A stretch of 24,078 nt of DNA from DASXPG01 sp036493755 (GTDB taxonomy: Bacteria > Gemmatimonadota > Gemmatimonadetes > Gemmatimonadales > JACORV01). Positions 7,736-14,668 of this stretch are shown piece by piece. The notes below the pieces were generated by a model that saw nothing but the letters and a program-made list of their open reading frames with translations, was not told the origin of the DNA and did no database searches. Made by a program: the position numbers and the translations under genes. The stretch is taken from positions 1 through 24,078 of the forward strand of contig DASXPG010000005.1 of assembly GCA_036493755.1 (NCBI GenBank), read 5' to 3'. Position 1 is the stretch's first letter, and the number at the start of each line of letters is the position of its first letter.

Positions 7736-8469
7736 CCGACGAAGTGGAAATGCTGGAACGGCGGCTCGCCGCGCACGGATTGAGGCCGGTGGCGCGGTTG
7801 CGCGTGACCAATAACCGGAGTGTGCTCGTCTCTTTCTCGCGCAAGCGGGTGCTGAGCGTGCACCGCGGATATGCGGCCGCGCCCGACCGGGTGCTCGCGG
7901 CGATCGTGCGCTTCGTGGCCCCGGGAACGCCGCGCGAGATGCGCAAGGCCGCCGAGCACGAGATCCGCACCTTCCATCCGATCGCGTCGCTCGCCGCGGC
8001 CGCGGCGGGTGTGCCGGCGCCGCGTTCACCCGACCGCCCGCAGCCCGGTGACATCGACGCATTGCGGCGGCTCGCGGAGCTGTTTCACGAATACAATGTG
8101 CGCCACTTCGCCGGCCGGCTCCCCGAGGTGCCGATCCGGCTCTCGGGACGGATGCGCTCGCGGCTCGGACACCTCACGTTAGGCACCCACGGCGATCCGA
8201 CCGAGATCACCATCAGCCGCCGGCACCTGGGCGCCCATCCCTGGGAAGAAGTCGCGCACACGCTGCTCCACGAGATGGTGCATCTCTGGCAGTGGTCCAA
8301 TGGCCAGGCGGTGGACCACGGCGCGGCGTTCCGCGCCAAGGCCCGCGAGATCGGTGTCACGGCAGCGGCGCGGCGCTGGGTGAGGCCAACGCGCCGACGC
8401 GCCAACGCGCCGACGCGCCGAGACAACCTCGCGAATTCCTTCTCTCTCCCCCATACCTCGGATACCTAG
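7732..8469 (+). CDS. SprT-like zinc metalloprotease-domain protein
   Basis: A 245-aa protein. The SprT-like core spans about residues 105-210: a LAELFHEYNVRHFAGRLPEVPIRL-type opening (about residues 114-136), then the zinc site HEMVH (His 180, Glu 181, His 184) and a third ligand His 196 in DHGAAFRAKAREIG. Family members are DNA-protein crosslink proteases (Spartan) or uncharacterised bacterial proteins; here the role is unknown. The N-terminal ~100 residues are basic. The C-terminal tail after residue 217 is encoded by an 8-nt tandem repeat and lies outside the domain. Start overlaps the HAD gene (ATGA). Its TAG stop lies inside a 14-bp palindrome directly before the acyl-CoA dehydrogenase gene. 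Confidence 0.85.
   Translation: MTDEVEMLERRLAAHGLRPVARLRVTNNRSVLVSFSRKRVLSVHRGYAAAPDRVLAAIVRFVAPGTPREMRKAAEHEIRTFHPIASLAAAAAGVPAPRSPDRPQPGDIDALRRLAELFHEYNVRHFAGRLPEVPIRLSGRMRSRLGHLTLGTHGDPTEITISRRHLGAHPWEEVAHTLLHEMVHLWQWSNGQAVDHGAAFRAKAREIGVTAAARRWVRPTRRRANAPTRRDNLANSFSLPHTSDT
8385..8416 (+). repeat. 8-nt tandem repeat, four units, in the SprT-like gene tail
   Basis: The units GCCAACGC, GCCGACGC, GCCAACGC, GCCGACGC run head to tail (equally, two perfect 16-nt copies), followed by a degraded unit GCCGAGAC. The repeat encodes the Arg/Ala/Pro/Thr-rich end of the SprT-like protein. Because 8 is not a multiple of 3, a change in copy number would shift the C-terminal reading frame. Confidence 0.9.
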
Positions 8470-8474
8470 GTATC
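8461..8474. promoter_or_regulatory. Perfect 14-bp palindrome between the SprT-like and acyl-CoA dehydrogenase genes
   Basis: GATACCTAGGTATC is perfectly self-complementary. It contains the TAG stop of the SprT-like gene (8467-8469) and ends at the base before ATG 8475. A related half-site ATACCTCGG lies just upstream at 8452-8460. It could be an operator for a dimeric regulator of the catabolic genes; no ribosome-binding site is visible in this gap. Confidence 0.45.
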
Positions 8475-9662
8475 ATGGCCGCAGCCTACGAAGGCGTCGA
8501 CTTCTACGACATCAGCGCCCAGCTCTCCGAGGAGGAACGCGCGGTGCGCGACACGGTCCGCGCCTGGGTGGACGACAAGCTGGTGCCGGTGATCAACGAG
8601 GCCTACATCGAGGGGCACTTCCCCAAAGAGCTCATCGCCGGAATGGCGGAGCTGGGCCTGTTCGGCGCGAATCTTCCCGAAGAGTACGGCTGCGCGGGGC
8701 TCAACAACGTCGCCTACGGGCTGATCATGCAGGAGCTGGAGCGCGGCGACTCCGGCGTGCGGTCATTCGCCTCGGTGCAGGGCGCGCTGGTGATGTATCC
8801 CATCTACGCCTTCGGCTCCGACGAGCAGAAGAAGAAGTGGCTTCCCAAGCTGGCCAGCGGCGAATTGATCGGCTGCTTCGGCCTGACCGAGCCCGACTAC
8901 GGCTCCAATCCGTCCGGGATGATCACCACCGCGAAGGAAACAGCGAACGGCTGGGTCCTGAACGGCGCCAAGATGTGGATCACCAACGGCTCGACCGCCG
9001 ACATCGCCATCATCTGGGCCAAGACCGGCGCAATCGACGACGCCAAGTCGATCCGCGGCTTCATCGTCCCCACGAAAACCAAAGGCTTCAGCTCGAAAGA
9101 CCAGAAGGGGAAGCTCTCGCTGCGCGCCTCGGACACCTCGGAGCTGGTGCTCCAGAACGTCGAGGTCGGGAAGGATGCGCTGCTCTCCAAGACGGGCGGC
9201 ATCAAGTCGCCGCTGATGTGCCTCACCCAGGCGCGCTACGGCATCGCCTGGGGAGCGTTAGGCGCGGCGATGGGCTGCTACGCCGAGGCGCTGGCCTACT
9301 CGAAACAGCGGGTGATGTTCAAGAAGCCGATCGGCGGCTATCAGCTTCAGCAGTCGCGACTGGCCGAAATGCTCACCGAAATCACCAAGGGCCAGCTGCT
9401 GGTCCTGCACCTCGGCAGACTCAAGGACGCCGGAACGATGCGGCCCCAGCAGGTGTCGCTGGCCAAGCGCAACAACGTGAACGTGGCCTGCGATGTCGCC
9501 CGCGAGGCGCGCCGGCTGCTCGGCGCCAACGGCATCCTCGTCGAATACAGCGCCATGCGCCACATGGCTAACCTCGAAAGCGTCTACACCTACGAAGGAA
9601 CGCACGACATGCATACCCTCATTCTCGGTGAGGATGTCACCGGGATCGCGGCATTCGAATGA
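8475..9662 (+). CDS. Glutaryl-CoA dehydrogenase-type acyl-CoA dehydrogenase
   Basis: A 395-aa flavoenzyme. Motifs are IGCFGLTEPDYGSNPSGM (FAD and substrate site), WVLNGAKMWITNG, ARYGIAWGALGAAMGCY and the catalytic base in TYEGTHDMHTLILG (Glu 374). Arg 96 in VRSFASVQ lines up with the arginine that binds the glutaryl carboxylate in characterised glutaryl-CoA dehydrogenases, supporting that assignment over a generic acyl-CoA dehydrogenase. Glutaryl-CoA dehydrogenase converts glutaryl-CoA to crotonyl-CoA and CO2 in lysine and aromatic-compound breakdown, passing electrons to ETF; the two ETF genes follow directly (ATGA overlap). Length is normal. The start is ATG 8475, directly after a palindrome. 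Confidence 0.92.
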   Translation: MAAAYEGVDFYDISAQLSEEERAVRDTVRAWVDDKLVPVINEAYIEGHFPKELIAGMAELGLFGANLPEEYGCAGLNNVAYGLIMQELERGDSGVRSFASVQGALVMYPIYAFGSDEQKKKWLPKLASGELIGCFGLTEPDYGSNPSGMITTAKETANGWVLNGAKMWITNGSTADIAIIWAKTGAIDDAKSIRGFIVPTKTKGFSSKDQKGKLSLRASDTSELVLQNVEVGKDALLSKTGGIKSPLMCLTQARYGIAWGALGAAMGCYAEALAYSKQRVMFKKPIGGYQLQQSRLAEMLTEITKGQLLVLHLGRLKDAGTMRPQQVSLAKRNNVNVACDVAREARRLLGANGILVEYSAMRHMANLESVYTYEGTHDMHTLILGEDVTGIAAFE

Positions 9663-10405
9663 AGATCGCCGTCTGCATCAAGCGGGTCCCCGACACCGAA
9701 ACGCGGGTGAAGGTCGGCGGCGACGGCGTGTCGATCGACGAAGCCGGCGTGAAGTTCATCCTGAATCCGTACGATGAATTCGCGGTCGAGGAAGCACTCC
9801 AGAGGAGAGAAGAGGGGGGAGAGGTCGTCGTTGTGACGGTGGGTCCGGATGCGGCCGCGGAAACCATCCGCACGGCGCTGGCGATGGGCGCCGACCGCGG
9901 CGTGCTTCTCAAGACCGACAAGATCCCCGCCGACGCGCTCGCCATCGCGAAGGCCCTCGCGGCCGAACTGAAGGACGGCGGCTACGATCTCATCCTCTTC
10001 GGCAAGATCGCGGTGGACGACTATAACCACTCGGTCGGTACCATGACGGCCGAGCTGCTGGGAATGCCGTGTGTCAGCGCGGCCGTAAAGTTGACGGTCG
10101 ACGGCCGGCGGTTGACGGCCGAGCGCGAAGTAGAGGGTGGCATCGAAGTCATGGAGTGCGAGGTGCCGGCGGTGATCACCTGCGACAAGGGGCTGAACAA
10201 CCCACGCTACCCGGCGCTCAAGGGGATCATGGCGGCGAAAAAGAAGCCCATCGAAACGAAGCCCGCGGCTCTGGGCGCCGTGCGACTCACCCTGAAGACG
10301 CTGGGCCTGCCGCCGGAGCGGAAGGAAGGCCGGATCGTGGGCGAAGGCGTCGCGGCGATTCCCGAGTTGCTGCGGCTGCTGCGCCAGGAAGCGAAGGTCC
10401 TCTGA
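9659..10405 (+). CDS. etfB: Electron transfer flavoprotein, beta subunit
   Basis: A 248-aa protein, the usual EtfB length. It starts MKIAVCIKRVPDTETRV and contains ILNPYDEFAVEEAL, VVTVGPDAAAETIRTALAMGADRG (AMP-binding region), DLILFGKIAVDDYNHSVG and LNNPRYPALKGIMAAKKKP. EtfB pairs with EtfA to carry electrons from acyl-CoA dehydrogenases to the quinone pool through ETF-quinone oxidoreductase, which is not in this window. It overlaps the upstream dehydrogenase gene by 4 nt (ATGA) and the downstream etfA by 1 nt (TGATG), so the three are co-translated. Confidence 0.96.
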   Translation: MKIAVCIKRVPDTETRVKVGGDGVSIDEAGVKFILNPYDEFAVEEALQRREEGGEVVVVTVGPDAAAETIRTALAMGADRGVLLKTDKIPADALAIAKALAAELKDGGYDLILFGKIAVDDYNHSVGTMTAELLGMPCVSAAVKLTVDGRRLTAEREVEGGIEVMECEVPAVITCDKGLNNPRYPALKGIMAAKKKPIETKPAALGAVRLTLKTLGLPPERKEGRIVGEGVAAIPELLRLLRQEAKVL

Positions 10406-11289
10406 TGGCCAATGTTCTCGCGGTCATCGAGCAGAAGGACGGCACCGTCAAGAAGAGCGGGCGCGAAGTGATCGCCGTCGCGAAACAGATTGCCGGCTCG
10501 CTCGGCGGCAGCGTTGATGCGCTGACGCTTGATGCGTCCGGGGCCGCGGCGCTCGCGGCATCGGTCACGGCGCACGTCAAGCAGGGTGGCTACGCGGCGG
10601 TAGTGCTCGCGGCCTCGTCGACCGGGAAGGATCTCGGCCCGCGCCTGGCGGTGAGGCTCGACGCGCCGCTGCTGATGGACGTCACGGCGATCGGTGTGGA
10701 TGGCGGGAGGATCACGGCGAGCCGGCCCGTATACGCGGGCAAGGCGATTCAGCAGATCGTCGCCGACGCGCCGCTCACCATTGTCGCGATTCGCCCGAAC
10801 ACCTTCACGGCCGACACCGGCGAGGTGAAGACGAGCGCCGCGAGTGCGGCCACGGGCAGCTCGACCGTCAAGGAAGTGAAGGCGGGCGGGCAGGGCGTGC
10901 TCGACGTCGGTGAAGCGTCGATCGTGGTGTCGGGTGGCCGCGGGATGAAGGGCCCCGAGCATTTCCACCTGATCGAGGATCTCGCCAAGGCGTTCGGCAA
11001 CGCGGCGGTCGGCGCTTCGCGCGCCGTCGTCGATGCCGGGTGGCGGCCCCACGGCGAGCAGGTGGGTCAGACCGGCAAGACGGTGAGCCCGCAGCTCTAC
11101 ATCGCCGTCGGTATCTCCGGCGCCATCCAGCACCTGGCCGGGATGCGCACCGCCAAGGTCATTGTCGCCATCAACAAGGACCGCGACGCGCCGATCTTCA
11201 AGGTCGCCGATTACGGCATCGTCGGAGACGCCTTCGAGATCGTGCCCCGGCTGACCGAGGAAGTCCGGAAGCTCCGGGCCGAGCACTAA
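10405..11289 (+). CDS. etfA: Electron transfer flavoprotein, alpha subunit
   Basis: A 294-aa protein. The C-terminal FAD domain is intact: VVSGGRGMKGPEHF (about residues 175-187), the GASRAVVDAGWRPHGEQVGQTGKTV stretch from residue 203, YIAVGISGAIQHLAGM, and IFKVADYGIVGDAFEIVP. The N-terminal domain is on the short side for EtfA, with less sequence between the LTLD and LAASSTGKDLGPRLA strands than usual. ATG 10405 overlaps the etfB stop by one base. Together with etfB it forms the heterodimer that accepts electrons from the dehydrogenase encoded two genes upstream. It is the last gene of the plus-strand run and is followed after 19 nt by a terminator. Confidence 0.95.
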   Translation: MANVLAVIEQKDGTVKKSGREVIAVAKQIAGSLGGSVDALTLDASGAAALAASVTAHVKQGGYAAVVLAASSTGKDLGPRLAVRLDAPLLMDVTAIGVDGGRITASRPVYAGKAIQQIVADAPLTIVAIRPNTFTADTGEVKTSAASAATGSSTVKEVKAGGQGVLDVGEASIVVSGGRGMKGPEHFHLIEDLAKAFGNAAVGASRAVVDAGWRPHGEQVGQTGKTVSPQLYIAVGISGAIQHLAGMRTAKVIVAINKDRDAPIFKVADYGIVGDAFEIVPRLTEEVRKLRAEH

Positions 11290-11308
11290 CCGCCCCGGCC
11301 GGATAGCC

Positions 11309-11340
11309 AAAGGGCCCCGCCTGATTCAGCGGGGCCCTTT
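11309..11340. terminator. Bidirectional rho-independent terminator
   Basis: A perfect 12-bp stem, AAAGGGCCCCGC (11309-11320) and GCGGGGCCCTTT (11329-11340), with an 8-nt loop. The outer A and T runs serve either strand, so it can end both the etfA transcript and the convergent minus-strand lipoprotein transcript. Confidence 0.93.
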
Positions 11341-11346
11341 GTATTC

Positions 11347-11374
11347 CGACGCACGACGTACGACTCACGTCTTA
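11347..11374 (+). repeat. 7-nt periodic repeat at a gene end
   Basis: Four diverged 7-nt units run head to tail: CGACGCA, CGACGTA, CGACTCA, CGTCTTA. The last unit supplies the stop codon (TAA on the minus strand) of the lipoprotein gene, and the run lies directly beside the terminator. Confidence 0.6.
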
Positions 11375-12559
11375 CGGATTGAAGAACTCCATCATGTCGG
11401 GCGCGTTGGCGGCCAGGCCCGGTGCCGGGGCGGTCGAGCCGCCGCCACTGGCGGAGCTCGCATTGACGCCGAGTGCACTGAGGGTAAGGCGCAACGTGCT
11501 TTGATGCTGGTACGTCGAGGTCGAGGTGTAGCCGGCCTTGGCCTTCGAGCTCACCACGACCCAGGCGGTGCGTCCGCCACCGTTGACCGAGCTGGTATTC
11601 GCCCGGTCGAAGAGAATGATCAGCAACCCATCCTGCTTGAACTGGGCGCTGTTGAGCAGCGGCGTCAGCGTGGTGCGAAGGAAGGCATCCACGGTGTCGA
11701 GGCCGCAGCCGCTCTGCGAGTTGTGGCAGTCGTTCGGGACGATCATGCCGAAATTCGGAAGCGCGCCGAGCGAAATGTCCGTCTGCAGCTGCGACAGCGG
11801 CACCAGGTTCTGGCGCTGCGTCACGTCGTTCTGCACGTCGGAGAGCAGGGCCAGCACGTTGTGGTGCCGCACGTAGAGACCCTGGTCGGGTCCAAGGTAG
11901 CCGACCGACGGAATGCTTTCGGCGTACGACTTCCAGGTTTTCCCGGCGCCGACCAGCTGCCGCACGATGTTGTCGCCGGTAAACACGGTCGCATCGTTGT
12001 CGTTGCTCGTCACCGTGTCGCCGACGGCCAGCATGTAGAAGTTGCCGATCGAGGGCTGCACGTTGCCGTAGTACTGGAGCGCCTTCCCGCCCGCATTGGC
12101 CAGGCTGTCGAGGAAGGGCATCGGCGACGGGCCGCTCGAGGGGAATACCGACAGGTAGTCGGTTTCGAGCAGCCCGACGACGAAGACGTGGTTGAAGCTG
12201 GGGGTCGTGCTCGCCGCCGTGACGTTGAGAACGGCGTGGCCCTGGACGCCGCCTGCCGTGGCGGTGATCGTCGCCGCGCCGGCCGTCTTGCTGATCACCT
12301 TGCCGGAGGCGTTGACCGTTGCGACCGTGGTATCCGAACTCGACCAGGTGATGACCTGGCCGAGGATCGGCGAGCCATTCTGGTCGATGGGGGTGGCGGT
12401 GAGCTGCACCGAGTCGCCGACAACGAGATTGGGCGAGGAGGGCAGGACCGCCACCGTGTTCACGCTGGCTGCGACCGTCGTCGTGTCCTTGCAAGCCGCC
12501 GCCGAAATCGACAGCGCGGCCGCCAGAGCTACCAGACCAAACCGATTATGGAATTCCAT
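11372..12559 (-). CDS. Lipoprotein with Big_2-like domain and phosphoesterase (PF04185-like) domain
   Basis: A 395-aa protein with a signal ending in SAAAC (Cys 23), so probably a lipoprotein. Residues ~33-115 form a bacterial Ig-like (Big_2) domain: LVVGDSVQLTATPIDQNG, ITWSSSDTTVATVNASGKV and a final TITATAGG strand. Residues ~120-365 match the acid phosphatase/phospholipase C-type phosphoesterase family: FNHVFVVGL, MPFLDSLANAGGKALQYYGN, PSIGNFYMLAVGD and TAWVVVSSKAKAG. Positions that usually carry metal ligands differ: the family's Glu-Asn pair reads Leu-Glu (131-132), and the later Asp-Glu/Asp reads Asp-Arg (318-319). Activity is therefore doubtful. CTCCT at 12566-12570 gives an AGGAG ribosome-binding site 6 nt from the start. 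Envelope-located, substrate unknown. Confidence 0.85.
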   Translation of the reverse strand: MEFHNRFGLVALAAALSISAAACKDTTTVAASVNTVAVLPSSPNLVVGDSVQLTATPIDQNGSPILGQVITWSSSDTTVATVNASGKVISKTAGAATITATAGGVQGHAVLNVTAASTTPSFNHVFVVGLLETDYLSVFPSSGPSPMPFLDSLANAGGKALQYYGNVQPSIGNFYMLAVGDTVTSNDNDATVFTGDNIVRQLVGAGKTWKSYAESIPSVGYLGPDQGLYVRHHNVLALLSDVQNDVTQRQNLVPLSQLQTDISLGALPNFGMIVPNDCHNSQSGCGLDTVDAFLRTTLTPLLNSAQFKQDGLLIILFDRANTSSVNGGGRTAWVVVSSKAKAGYTSTSTYQHQSTLRLTLSALGVNASSASGGGSTAPAPGLAANAPDMMEFFNP

Positions 12560-12651
12560 GGGTCACTCCTGTGTTATGTGCTGCAGTGCTCGGGGCTGTC
12601 GGACGATGCCCGCGCGAGCGCGTGATCGTTTCCGCGTGCTGGTAATGCAAA

Positions 12652-12679
12652 CGGCGGGCCCGATTTTCCGGGCCCGCCG
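12652..12679 (-). terminator. Rho-independent terminator of the minus-strand cysteine-synthase/membrane-protein run
   Basis: An 11-bp perfect stem, CGGCGGGCCCG (12652-12662) and CGGGCCCGCCG (12669-12679), with a 6-nt loop. On the minus strand the stem is followed by TTT, so it most likely ends transcription coming from the gene at 12799-13467. A second inverted repeat, GGGAACC/GGTTCCC (12751-12770), lies between that gene's stop and this stem. Confidence 0.82.
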
Positions 12680-12798
12680 AAAAGGCGAGAAATGCGGATT
12701 TGGCGCGGACTTAGCCGCGAATGATGGAACTTCGGCGTGGCCCCTTCATGGGGAACCGCTCCTGGTTCCCGCCCAGCTTTGGTGCAACGCGCTCCGAA

Positions 12799-13467
12799 TC
12801 AGGTCTTGAAAGCGCCGGCGACGCGTAGTGCTTCGGCGGCGTAGCTGGGAGTCTGCCCCGGCTCGTTGAAGCGGCCCTCCCGATAAATCGCCAGCCGGCC
12901 ATCGCAAGCCTCGACATGCCACCCGGTGGTGGCGCCCATGAGGCTGAGGACGTCGAGAGTGAAGGCCTGCCGGATCGCCGCTTCGTCCTTGCCGCGCAGC
13001 AGGTAGTGTTTCGAGAAATCGGGGTGGCTTTCGAAATCGATGTCCTGGTAGCCGAACATCTCGGCGAGGCGGTGCAGGACGTTCTCCGGTGACAAGGTGA
13101 AGTCCGGGAGCTTCGTCCCGGTCTGATCCAGGAGGACGATGGTCTGCATGTGGGTGTGGGAGCTCTTCCCCCCGCCGGTGATGTACTGGTAGTCCATGAT
13201 ATGGCAGTCACGATCGGCGATTCTGCCGGTGAGCAGTCGTTTTCCCTTTCTGCTGTGCCCGCGATTGAAGAGCGGCATGTTGCCGGCGAGCGAGCCCAGC
13301 TCGGCATCGCTGCACTTCTCGATGTAACTGAACCCCATCGTCCGGGCCACGGTTTCCATGGCGGCGTTGCGCTTCTTGTCGCCCCGCCAGGCGGCATAGA
13401 ACACCCCGCTCAACCCGAGCACCACGAACGATGTGAAGAAGACCGGGAAGGCCTGGGGCGGCATCAC
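12799..13467 (-). CDS. Conserved single-pass membrane protein of unknown function
   Basis: A 222-aa protein with one N-terminal membrane helix (about residues 6-27) and a cytoplasmic or periplasmic domain of ~190 residues. The soluble part has the pattern PLFNRGHSRKGKRLLTG, DYQYITGGGKSSHTHMQTIV, LSPENVLHRLAEMFGYQDID and SHPDFSKHYLLRGKDEA, which I recognise as recurring in uncharacterised bacterial proteins but cannot name. The His/Ser/Thr-rich 'GKSSHTHMQT' strand is the most distinctive segment. GTG 13467 or ATG 13464 may be the start; both overlap the upstream cysteine-synthase-family stop (GTGATG). A terminator follows 120 nt after the stop. Function unknown. Confidence 0.8.
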   Translation of the reverse strand: MMPPQAFPVFFTSFVVLGLSGVFYAAWRGDKKRNAAMETVARTMGFSYIEKCSDAELGSLAGNMPLFNRGHSRKGKRLLTGRIADRDCHIMDYQYITGGGKSSHTHMQTIVLLDQTGTKLPDFTLSPENVLHRLAEMFGYQDIDFESHPDFSKHYLLRGKDEAAIRQAFTLDVLSLMGATTGWHVEACDGRLAIYREGRFNEPGQTPSYAAEALRVAGAFKT

Positions 13468-14408
13468 GAGGCGCTCTCCCTGCTGTAGAGATTGCCCGCC
13501 AGGTACTTCATGCCGCTGTCCACCGCGACGGTAACGACGGTGTGTCCGGCACCGATCTCACGCGCGATGCGGATCGCCCCCGCCACGTTGAGCCCGGTCG
13601 AGGTGCCGGCGAAGATCCCCTCTTCGCGCGCCAACCGCCATGCCATCTGCCGCCCCTCGGTTTCGTCGACCGGCCGGGCCTCATCCACCATGGCGGGATC
13701 GAACTGCGGCGGCACGAAACCCGGGGCCACGCCTTCCACGCCATGCGCGCCGGCCGTCCCGCCGGTGAGCACCGAGGAGGTCGCCGGCTCGAAGGCGATG
13801 ATCCGGGGCCGCGGCGTGGTGCGCCGCAGCGGCCGGGCGACGCCCATCAGCATCCCCGAGGTCCCGACGCAGGCGCAGAAGGTGTGGATCGGCCCGGGTA
13901 CCTGGCGGAGCAGCTCATCGCCTAACGAGGCGTAGCCGGCCAGCATGTCGGGGTTGCGCATCTGGTCGGTGAAATAGCTCGGCGCCTCGGCGGCGATCTT
14001 CGCGGCGCGCTTCATCATCCGCGGCACCAGGTCCGCCGTGAGCTTCCCGCCCTCGCTCGTGAGGATCTCCAGCTCGGCGCCGAAGATCTCCATGCTGCGG
14101 AGTTTTTCCTTCGCGACGGCGTCGCTGGAGACGATGCGGCAGCGGTAGCCCTTCACCGCGCAGACGAAGGCCAGGGAGATGCCGGTGCTCCCGCCGGTGT
14201 ATTCGACGACGGTCATCCCCGGCGTGAGGGTGCCGCGCCGCTCGGCTTCCTCGATCATCGACCGGGCCATCCGGTCCTTGTACGACCCGGTGGGATTGTA
14301 GTACTCGAGTTTGACCAGGATGTCGGCGCCGCCCTTCGGGGCGAGCTTGTCGAGCTTCACGACCGGCGTGTTGCCGATGGCATCGAGCATCGAGGTTGCG
14401 CCCTTCAT
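13464..14408 (-). CDS. PLP-dependent cysteine synthase family protein
   Basis: A 314-aa fold-type II PLP enzyme. AIGNTPVVKLDKL opens the protein, the PLP lysine lies in NPTGSYKDR (Lys 44), the substrate/phosphate loop is EYTGGSTGISLAF (71-76), and GTSTGLNVAGA gives the C-terminal phosphate-binding Ser/Thr. These are O-acetylserine sulfhydrylase/cystathionine beta-synthase family features; which reaction it performs (cysteine synthesis from O-acetylserine and sulfide is the default) is not fixed by these motifs. ATG 14408 is chosen because it overlaps the upstream stop (TGATG). It sits in a minus-strand run with moeA and a small unknown gene. It contains one GCCTAACG octamer. Confidence 0.9.
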   Translation of the reverse strand: MKGATSMLDAIGNTPVVKLDKLAPKGGADILVKLEYYNPTGSYKDRMARSMIEEAERRGTLTPGMTVVEYTGGSTGISLAFVCAVKGYRCRIVSSDAVAKEKLRSMEIFGAELEILTSEGGKLTADLVPRMMKRAAKIAAEAPSYFTDQMRNPDMLAGYASLGDELLRQVPGPIHTFCACVGTSGMLMGVARPLRRTTPRPRIIAFEPATSSVLTGGTAGAHGVEGVAPGFVPPQFDPAMVDEARPVDETEGRQMAWRLAREEGIFAGTSTGLNVAGAIRIAREIGAGHTVVTVAVDSGMKYLAGNLYSRESAS

Positions 14409-14668
14409 CAGGCGAACTGCGCTTCGTCGATGCGGCGGATCAGCTCGCCGAAAATCGCGGTCTGGGGTGTCGGCTGGCCGGTCGTCGGGTCGGTGCGCAT
14501 GTGCCACTGCAGCAGCTCGGCCATCGACGTCGCTTCATCATCGCTGAGCTTCAGCACCAGGGCGCCGCCGGCCGGCGCGATCGCCGCGATCCGCGCCCGC
14601 AGCTCGTCGGGGACATCGTGCAGGCTCTTCAGGGCGTCGGCGATTTCCTGCGTGATCGTGACCTGCAT
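14408..14668 (-). CDS. Small acidic protein of unknown function
   Basis: An 86-aa protein, acidic and probably helical. It begins MQVTITQEIADALKSL, has a hydrophobic patch ARIAAIAPAGGALVLKLSDD, and ends GELIRRIDEAQFA. No family is recognised. It is supported by its coupling: its ATG overlaps the moeA stop and its own stop overlaps the cysteine-synthase-family start, both as TGATG, and GGAGCG upstream is a fair ribosome-binding site. Codon third positions are GC-rich as in the neighbours. A role linked to the adjoining genes is only suggested by position. Confidence 0.75.
   Translation of the reverse strand: MQVTITQEIADALKSLHDVPDELRARIAAIAPAGGALVLKLSDDEATSMAELLQWHMRTDPTTGQPTPQTAIFGELIRRIDEAQFA

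Noticed and set aside
10090..10122. Repeat of GTTGACGGTCGA and GTTGACGGCCGA inside etfB, similar in style to the boundary repeats
   Set aside because: It lies within the gene body at a surface turn normally variable in EtfB and lacks a clean 7-8-nt period, so I did not count it as one of the boundary repeats.
12751..12770. GGGAACC/GGTTCCC hairpin between a gene stop and a terminator
   Set aside because: A 7-bp stem without T run; it may add to termination but cannot be called alone.
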